From assembly GCA_947034895.1 (NCBI GenBank), contig OX344762.1, positions 34,204,760 to 34,268,759 on the forward strand: a stretch of 64,000 nt of DNA, read 5' to 3'. This stretch comes from Rhytidiadelphus loreus. Its lineage: Eukaryota > Streptophyta > Bryopsida > Hypnales > Hylocomiaceae. Shown here one piece after another: positions 56,801 to 64,000 of this stretch. Numbering within the stretch: the stretch's first letter is position 1; every line of letters starts with the position of its first letter. The translations under genes were made by a program, and so were the position numbers. The notes beneath the pieces were generated by a model. It was not told the DNA's origin. It did not search any database and saw nothing but the letters and a program-made list of their open reading frames with translations.

Positions 56801-58511
56801 TGGGATGAAGAGGAAGGCCGTTCTTGCAGAGTGGACGGAGGAGATGGTGACGCAAGGTACGCAGGTTGTGGTACTAGACGATGATGATGTGGAATCGAAA
56901 GAGTTGATTTTGAACGTGTCAATTGTTGACATCATGGACAATTTGGGGAATGCAGCACCGAATTGCTATACTGAAGTCATGGACTTCATTGAAAAAGTAA
57001 GTCTAAACTTCAAGTTCAATTTATAACTTCAAATTTTATTTGAAAGCAAGTTGTTATAGTTTGAGTTTTCTAATAACATGAACAATCACTTGATTGTAGA
57101 TGAATGCAGGAAAAGCCCGGTCATTTGATGGTAGGGTTAGTTGGGAGCCTTTGGTGGATCTCATTATTTTTGACTGCCAAGAGAACCTCCCCGTGCCACT
57201 CATCTCTGACAAGCGCGTTCCGCCATGGAACTCGGACCCAACCTGTGCGGGAATGCAAAATGCATTTCACTTTGCCGAGGAAAACTTACAAGACAATGGC
57301 TGTATTCTTGTATTTCACTCGTACAGCCTTCAGTCGCGCCGTATGTTTGCAGGATTACGGAATGTTTTCAAGAAATTGGTGATGAAGAAGGAGTGGTTGG
57401 AATTCAACCAGTTGGACCTAGCATCGGGTATTAACCCTAGACAAACGGTAAGTTTGTGAAAATTTGCAATGTGAATGTCAATTATTTTAGAAACATTCAT
57501 TTTTGTACTTAACATTTTGTTTTCATTTTGGCATACTATGAAGTTCGGAGTTACCCTTCTCGTGAAGGACATAGGTGAGAAAGGGAGCACAAATTTCAAG
57601 TTTAGGCAGACGAGGGCCATGACAAAAGCAAAGTGGAATCTGCAGAAGAAAGACATGGTCATCAATTATATCACGGAGGAGACAATGTTGGTCGAGAAAG
57701 AGTCCAAAATGCCTTGGCGCGGACCGCGAGAGAAAGATGCAAGATTTCTACAATTCTTCATTGAAGGGTGCACCGACGAAGAAGATGTGGTTCTCGACTG
57801 CACCACAGCTACAAGTTAGCTAATGCTTTCAAATGATAGTTTTGATGTGAAATGTTTATTCGTGAACAACCTTACCATGTACCTCGCATACTGCCTTCAC
57901 ATATTGAAGTTATAATCGTCACATGCTTCTCTTGCAGGAGCATCGATTACTACATGTCGTGGCATAGGGCGGCATATCGTGGCTTTGGAGAAGGACGAGA
58001 ATATCTTCAATGGGATTCTCCTGCCGATGAAGAAAGCCACTCAAATGGAAGGGGTGACACAAGCTCCAGAAGAAGTTTTTGCTGCTCTTGATTTAGATTC
58101 TGTGCACGTGGAGCCAATGGTGTTTACCAGCAACATTAGACCTAGTAAGTAAGTTTTGTATTCAATACTGACTTGTGTGTTTTTGTATTCAATATGTCTT
58201 GCATTTCATGAATTCCAAGGATTTAACATTGAGATCTTTGTATTTGAAGGAACGAACGAGTGACAAACGGACATCGTATGAAGAAGATACGAAGACTCAT
58301 TTTGAGTCCAGAAAAGTCTTATGATCTTCCAATGTATGCCGAGAAGATGGCATCACAGTATGAACGAAATGGTTGTAGAGAACCAAAACCTTGCTTACCC
58401 AAATATGCTGCAAATGTGGTTCATTTTTTAGATGTTTCAGCTTCTGAGGGAGAAGAGACTCCACAGTCATCTTCGGGTGAGGTTTCTATGATAGAGTCCA
58501 CAGCGACGTAG
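53834..58511 (+). pseudogene. Gene Z, MULE-2 copy: ParB-like + methyltransferase-like, one nonsense codon
   Basis: Ten exons as in MULE-1: 53834-54522, 54638-54830, 54939-55127, 55216-55431, 55561-55796, 56279-56996, 57100-57447, about 57544-57814, 57938-58148 and 58250-58511. Together they total 1111 codons in one frame. TAG at 55228-55230 replaces the TGG of MULE-1 in exon 4, which would stop translation after residue 361, leaving only the ParB-like part. The exon 8 acceptor CAG of MULE-1 is CAT here (57532-57534); the next AG, at 57541-57543, would keep the frame but drop three residues. The C-terminus is complete here, unlike in MULE-1. Confidence 0.75.
56046..56117. repeat. Intronic foldback with a perfect 30-bp palindrome
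   Basis: GGGGGTCCCT and AGGGACCCCC ends enclose a perfect palindrome at 56067-56096 centred on GGATCC (half-site AGAACATGCCTCGGA). It sits in gene Z intron 5, and related elements occur at 19013-19085 and 28092-28164. Confidence 0.8.
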
Positions 58512-58727
58512 ACTCATGAGATTGACACATCTTATGAGTTGAACTATGTGTATTCATTTTTATGTTGATTTGATTTGTGTGTTTTATGGCTACAAGTTCG
58601 GTGCAATGTGTTTGATGTTTGATATTTCTCTTACATAAAAAAAATGTAATGAAAAAATATCTCCCAAGATACAGACTAATTAGTGGACAAATGTGGAGAA
58701 TGAACCCTTACACCTTGAAGAATTGGA

Positions 58728-58940
58728 GAAAACGAGGTACAATTAATGCAATATACAATGCATAGGATGGGTGTAGGAAGATGGTTGTTCAAATATCCCA
58801 TAAGGATTGGATGTGAAAGCATGAGCTCCCATATAACTTTCATCATGTGCTTCATCAAGCACCGTGAAGGTGCAGTTGGGAACTAATTGTCACAATTAAT
58901 TGTCATAGCTATTTCCCAGCTGTTTTCATGGTTTTGCAAA
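58728..58940 (-). repeat. Dispersed repeat, copy C
   Basis: The MULE-2 counterpart of 16136-16345, in the opposite orientation, between gene Z and the element end. Confidence 0.7.
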
Positions 58941-59279
58941 GTACTAAGTAGTGGAACGATAAAAATAAAAATATAAAAGAATTAAAAAAGAACTGCAATG
59001 GTAAATTATCAATAGTAGTACGGAAAGGAGTGCGTACATCTTGGGGTCATTTCTTTACCTTCCTATTCCTACAACACTAGCTAAATCCTTGAACACGCTA
59101 ATAGCCAGTTTATATTAGACATGTTCTCAAACAAAAATGGAAGTGCCTCTAAATGTGCACAAATGATCCTAAATTTGCCATCCCTTAAATGTTTTCTAAA
59201 TCCACGGTCATAGAACTTCAGTTGTCCCAAAGTCCACGGTCATGGGTTCGTCACAGATTTTTTGATCAAATACAAATTC

Positions 59280-59378
59280 CGACACAAAAATTTCCATCAC
59301 AAAAATTTCCCGCTCGCGGGCTCACAGGCTCACAGGCTCACAGGCTCTCGCTCCTAGGCTCGCACAATAGCAACCCTG
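59280..59378. repeat. MULE-2 terminal region
   Basis: Three GCTCACAG units followed by CTCCTAGGCTCGCACAATAG and CAACCCTG, the mirror image of the MULE-1 left end at 15694-15775. Confidence 0.85.
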
Positions 59379-62300
59379 AGTATTTGGCATCCAGAACGGC
59401 AGTTGGGCATTTCTATATGTTCACAAAAGTGTCCAACTTGCCAAAAACAAGGTTATTTGAGATTCAAAGAATTTTCTTTACCAAGGCATGTTCATGACTT
59501 GCAATATGATTGTTATTTCACATCCACGGTTTACATTTGTGCAACCAAAAATGGATGTGGTGCAACATTTTCTATCATGGATGAAGATGTTGTTTTAAAA
59601 AACAACATCATTCCTTATGAGGCATTTCTAAAATGTCCTGTGCAAGTATTTCATACAACTGCTTGGACTACTTCTTTAGTTCAATCAATGTATGATTTGA
59701 CAACAAGTCGAGCAGGAATTAATGATTTTATAGCTATGGTAAAAAAAGCTCGCACATCTTACTTTATGTTGCAGTCCCTAGCATGGAAAGGACACATTGA
59801 TTATTACAATGGGGTAGTATGGGGTCACTCTTACACTTTATTAAAAGAGACTTTCCCGGTTCTTCCTATATTTTTCCAACATTGCAATGGATTCAATGGA
59901 ACATCAGGTCCTTCAAGGCAAATTGCAACATCCATATTTGAAGCCATAACAAGCCAACAAAAAAACTTTTTTCAACGGTTTGAAGGTGGTTTGACAGGGT
60001 CACATTTAGCAGCGGATCATCATCATAATGTACCTGCTAGAATTCAAATGGATGATCCTACAACAGGTCAAAAATTTGCATCTATAGATGGACTATTTGC
60101 TGTTATGAATGAACGACATCAAATTATTGCTCATCGGTGGACTAATTCTACAACAAATGAAGAACGTATAGACCTTGCCAAAGAATTGAAGTTGCGATAC
60201 TCTGAGTGGTCGCAAAATATTGATCTTGTTATGTATTTGGATAAATGTTGTGATGATTGTCAATGGTTCAAAGTAGCATTTCCACAAAGTTGTATTTTAC
60301 TTGATGATTTTCATTTGATTACTCGATATCGAGATAATTCAAATGCAACAGACAAATCTCGACATTCTTTGTTCATGAATAATGTGTCGAAGATCATCAT
60401 TGGACATGGAAGTCAAATGCAAGAAGGTTCTATCATTTATGTAGAACTTTCAGCTTTCATTGAAAGTTTTCAAAAATTTGAATCACATTTATCAGCACCT
60501 AAACGAGTTATTAGAGAGCTATTGATAAGATGTCATGAGACACAAAAGAAACACTTTATGAAGTGTTTGAATCCTCCCATGCAGCTTCCACATGAGATAT
60601 TGGATTGTTTTTTCAGACGTTTATTACGGCGTGGCTCTTCAAGGAATGAAAACTTCTGGCGACACCTTCGAGCTTCATTTCCAGAGTCATGTGGGATTTC
60701 ATTTGGTGATGCACTCACTACTGCATTAGTATGTGGATGGAATTTTCATGGAGAAGTGCAATTCAATGATAAATGGGCATACTTACCTATATCAACAATG
60801 CACATTATTTTGACACAAGACTTAGCCCTACGTTCTAGGTCTAATTTGTCTTATGTAGATGGAGTGTGTACCATGTTTTGCCCACTGCCATTATCGCTAC
60901 ATGATTGTGATAATCAGTTTGGCATCACCAAATCCTATTTTGACTCATTGCCAAGGTTGCCAACATTGCCTCATGTTTTGTCTAACAAAGAAAGAGGTTT
61001 CAGTATTGGCATTACATCATTGGTTGATTATGCTATTTGGGATAGCCACACATTTGATCCAGTTGCAGAGCTAGTGGTTAATGCTACACAACAAGTTCAT
61101 GATGGAAATTTGGACTTGGATAGCCATCACATTGCATCAAATGAAGAAGATCATGTTATTTCTAGAAATGTTCAAAAAAATATTGGTAATCCATTGAAGA
61201 GACAAAGGATTGCAAATGTTCATGTTCATGGCTCAGCATCAAGTCACAAGAAAAGGTCAGGTTCTCTTAATACACTTAGCAATCACAGATTTAGCGCCTT
61301 TGATAGCCTTGCACTATGGGATTCAGTCATGGGCCTATCACCTATGTTTAATCCTTTAGAGCAGCGAGTTTTGCGATTTATTGCTATGCATTGTTTTACA
61401 GAAGAACCACTTTCTAACTTGAAAGATTTTCCACTCCAAGGTTTCAATTATAATGCACTCTTTCGAGTTTGGGATGTATGCATTTCTGCCATTCGACAGA
61501 GTGATTTCTCTTTCAAGGCCTATTTGCGTCCTAAACCATTGCAAAGTTTAAAACAACAATTGTTTGATATGGTTGCAATAGTCCAATTCCAAACTACATT
61601 TCAAACTACAGTACGAACTTCAAGCATTATCAGCACCCTTCATACAACAACTTCATATCTTAGACAAGAAGCACAAGTTGTGCAAGATATTGGTGCGTCA
61701 CATGTCATTCATGAAAAAGAAAATGTATGCATCCCTGATATTACTAGTATTCCATCTGCGGCAAATGTCCTACCTCCAACTTTACGATATTCTACATTAT
61801 CACCAGATGAAGCACTATTGGCTATGGTAAAAGATGAGCAAATTGTCTCAAAGTTAGTTTGTTGGAAAGTTTCTATAATGCCTCAATGGAATGCTTTAGC
61901 ATCCAATGGTATTATGGGATTTTGTACATGTTCAGATGAACAACTTCGAAGACGGTATAAGTATTTACAAACTCAACTTCCAATCCTACCATCTTCTAAT
62001 TCTAATGTTGTAGTGATATTTATGAAGATATCACAAAAGAGGTTGAGATGCAAGCCAAACTTGAAATCATAGCAGATTTACCAACATCATTGCCTTTGAT
62101 TGATTCAGATTCTTTTCAAGTACCAAGATCAGAATCTATATATGAGCCTCCACTTTGTAGTCAACTTCCAAGTCTTCATGACATTGATTCGGCAATTGTA
62201 CCATCTGCACCAAAAGGCACTCCATATTCTGAAAAAGAGACACAATTGTTTTCATATTTATTGCATCATCAAAATGAAAAGAAACATATCAAACCAAAAA

Positions 62301-62457
62301 ATTGTACTACAGTTGATTGGAAAAAGTTTGCAATATGATGGAAATATTATTGTCAAGTAGAAAACTGCCTTGGAAATTCTAATTTCCATATCCGAGATCA
62401 ATTTCAATTGAAACAAAAAAAGAAAGATGAAGACAAAAGAGGAAAACAAAAAATGTA
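59379..62457 (+). pseudogene. Outer DDE-like transposase gene, 3' part, interrupted by MULE-2
   Basis: The frame is open from the MULE-2 border (SIWHPERQLGI) to 62072, about 900 codons. A Cys cluster comes first (SQKCPTCQKQGYLRFKEF). Next are candidate catalytic carboxylates: SIDGLFAVMNERHQIIAHRW, VMYLDKCCDDCQWFK, CILLDDFHLITRYRD and SSRNENFWRHLRA. This layout resembles a large DDE-type transposase family seen in several eukaryotes, whose formal name I cannot assign. A frameshift near 62010 moves the frame to 62338, where a TGA (62336-62338) is followed by more coding-like sequence to TAG 62457; the end (SEKETQLFSYLL, VDWKKFAI, WKYYC) looks SANT-like. The N-terminus should lie left of the window. 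Confidence 0.65.
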
Positions 62458-62870
62458 GTAGATATTATGTGCATTCATGTTAGAATTTTGTGTATTTCAT
62501 TTAATATATAGATTTAGGGTACATGTAAAACTATGATAATTTAGAGATTTAGTTATCATATTGATGCTTCTTATGAAGCATTGGTTTTCATTTATGTATG
62601 TTCCTATTTGAACGCATGCTTTCTTTTGTAGAAATAAAATTACAACTTTTATTGCAATCATTTTGTATTTCCTTTACTTCACTATATGATTTCATTTATT
62701 TTCACTTCATTTTAGATCATTTTATTCACTATATAGAGTTTATAATCAATTAATCACTATTGATTTCTTTTCTTCAATAATGATATATGATTTAATATTT
62801 TTTTCTTATTTGCAAATATCATAATTAAAAAATAGTAATACTTAATAGAAGAACATTTACCATTAAATTG

Positions 62871-62905
<35 letters not shown>

Positions 62906-63700
62906 GCATTGAACATTGTTTTAGAATATCTAATTTTCATATTTCTAAATCGTTTTAAAGATTTATTTAATTATTTAGAGAATATGAAAATGATTTATGA
63001 ATTTAATTTAAAACTTTTGTTTCTTCTTAAATACAAAGATTTTTTTGTTATTATCTTCTAAAAAAATTTAAGATTGATGTAATTTTTTAAGGTTTCACTT
63101 ATAAACAGCTAGTGTGGCATTGTGCACTTGTCCAAGTCTTTTCCATAATTTACCTATGTATTCTTTTAATTTTTAATTTTTAGAATAATTCATCCTTAAT
63201 TAAATTAAATTTATAGAAACAAAATTCAATTGGAAACCTATAACTTTCACACTTAAGAACCGAAAGTGCAAAACAATTTTGGAGCATTTCTACCCATTGA
63301 GAACTTTTTTATGATGCCAAAAATGACATTAAAACTACTATATTTCATTTTTCATAATTTTATTCAATATATGGTCTTAAAAATTGCTCACAAATCCATC
63401 AAACATCCAAAAGCAATGATACAACTTTAGTACAACCCTTCTCGAGTCAAGCTTTCCAATGTTGTAAAGAGAATGACTAGTAAGTGCACATTTGAGGATG
63501 TCTCAACATTACATACAATTACATACAAAACAAACTAGTAGAAATGTTACCATTGTATTTTTATTTTTATTTTTATTCAACTTTTACTTTGCGTACATAA
63601 ATAAATAAATAAATAAAGGTTGCAAAGCCAACACTCTCGATTTCATAATGAATCAAGAGGTAAAATGCTCTTCTTTAAAGTATTGATGTTAGATTTGTTT
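62458..63700. other. AT-rich gene-free flank
   Basis: No coding sequence seen. Includes the (AT)n tract at 62874-62903 and a short (AAAT)n at 63596-63618. Confidence 0.55.
62874..62903. repeat. (AT)n microsatellite
   Basis: About 15 consecutive AT dinucleotides. Confidence 0.95.
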
Positions 63701-63717
63701 TTATTTGAATTAAAAGC

Positions 63718-64000
63718 TCAATTCTCTTCTTTCTTTTTCTCTTTTTTTCCTTTTTTTCCCTCCCCCTCTTTTTTCCTTTTTATCTTAGAGTAGGTCCCGG
63801 CAGCCCCCCCAAGCGTCCGACCTCTGCCTGTTGTTAGGCCCCCTACTATAGTACTGTCTGTACGTAGTCCCCCCTCGCCCCCTTGTTCATGTACATCCGT
63901 TTCGAGCTCAGGAGTTGTGCGACCTCCAACACCTATTGAGGTCGCAAACATAAACCACGCGAGCTACTAAAGGAGGCATTTCGTAGCGGCAGTACATGTT
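63718..64000. other. Pyrimidine tract and GC-richer segment at the window edge
   Basis: A C/T-rich tract (63720-63785) is followed by sequence of different composition (GGTCCCGGCAGCCCCCCC, then GAGGTCGCAAACATAAACC). It could be the start of another element running off the window; not enough is visible to say. Confidence 0.35.

Larger units (their letters stand above)
1..59378 (-). mobile_element. MULE-2: large Mutator-like element, left end outside window, heavily interrupted
   Basis: This is the second full-size copy of the MULE family, inverted relative to MULE-1. Its surviving pieces are 1-2415, 5952-7690, 45717-46410 and 53205-59378; the rest is three later insertions with their target duplications. 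The pieces match MULE-1 in order: transposase start (1-696), accessory gene Y exons, then gene Z (53834-58511). The terminus at about 59280-59378 is rich in GCTCACAGGCTCACAG repeats and ends AGCAACCCTG, the reverse complement of the MULE-1 left end. The other terminus and its target duplication lie beyond the left window edge; the expected duplication is AGTATTTGGC (59379-59388). Target DNA on the right is a different transposase gene. Confidence 0.85.

Overview
The window looks like intergenic, transposon-dominated nuclear DNA of a plant-lineage eukaryote (land plant or streptophyte alga). It is AT-rich, its genes have GT-AG introns, and it contains a Mutator-like (MULE) SWIM-domain transposase and a BED/DUF659/hATC hAT transposase. 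Short CCCTAAA-like motifs fit a plant but are weak evidence. I see no rRNA or tRNA gene, no CRISPR array and no ordinary host housekeeping gene. Nearly everything belongs to nested mobile elements, and most boundaries can be read from target-site duplications (TSDs).

Nesting order. (1) The outermost layer is an unusual DDE-type transposase gene whose 3' part is at 59379-62457. (2) It is interrupted by a large MULE-type element ('MULE-2', minus orientation) running from beyond the left window edge to 59378. (3) MULE-2 is itself interrupted three times: by a 3.5 kb element (2421-5946, TSD AGCTC), by a giant hAT element (7691-45708, TSD CTCACCGC), and by a deleted MULE relative ('MULE-3', 46411-53194, TSD TGGAGGTATC). 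(4) The hAT contains a complete 15.3 kb MULE ('MULE-1', 15694-30990, TSD TATGAAAGAA) and a 458 bp hAT-type MITE (14202-14659). Without MULE-1 and its duplicated TSD the hAT is about 22.7 kb.

The MULE family carries three genes: the transposase on one strand, and two accessory genes (Y and Z) divergently transcribed from a shared region of about 1.1 kb. Y encodes an unrecognised 308-aa acidic/basic protein from three exons. Z encodes a protein of about 1,100 aa from ten exons, with a ParB-like 'DGNHR' domain, a charged coiled-coil middle and a C-terminal region laid out like a beta-class DNA methyltransferase, but with degenerate catalytic motifs. MULE-1 and MULE-2 carry near-identical, oppositely oriented copies of these genes. 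MULE-3 keeps only remnants in the same arrangement.

The giant hAT carries cargo beside its decayed transposase: three paralogues of an undescribed N-terminal domain followed by coiled coil (one also with a RING-H2 finger), a protein kinase with complete catalytic motifs, and a six-exon small Cys/His protein. Dense clusters of a CCCGC(A/G)GTCGCC motif lie in front of every one of these genes and inside both hAT ends. Four cargo genes also share a second conserved module just upstream of the gene. This looks like a cargo-carrying hAT with one shared cis-regulatory system and is my best candidate for an undescribed system.

Most genes carry one to four inactivating lesions, often C-to-T type stops. 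The kinase, MULE-1 gene Y and the small Cys/His gene look open.
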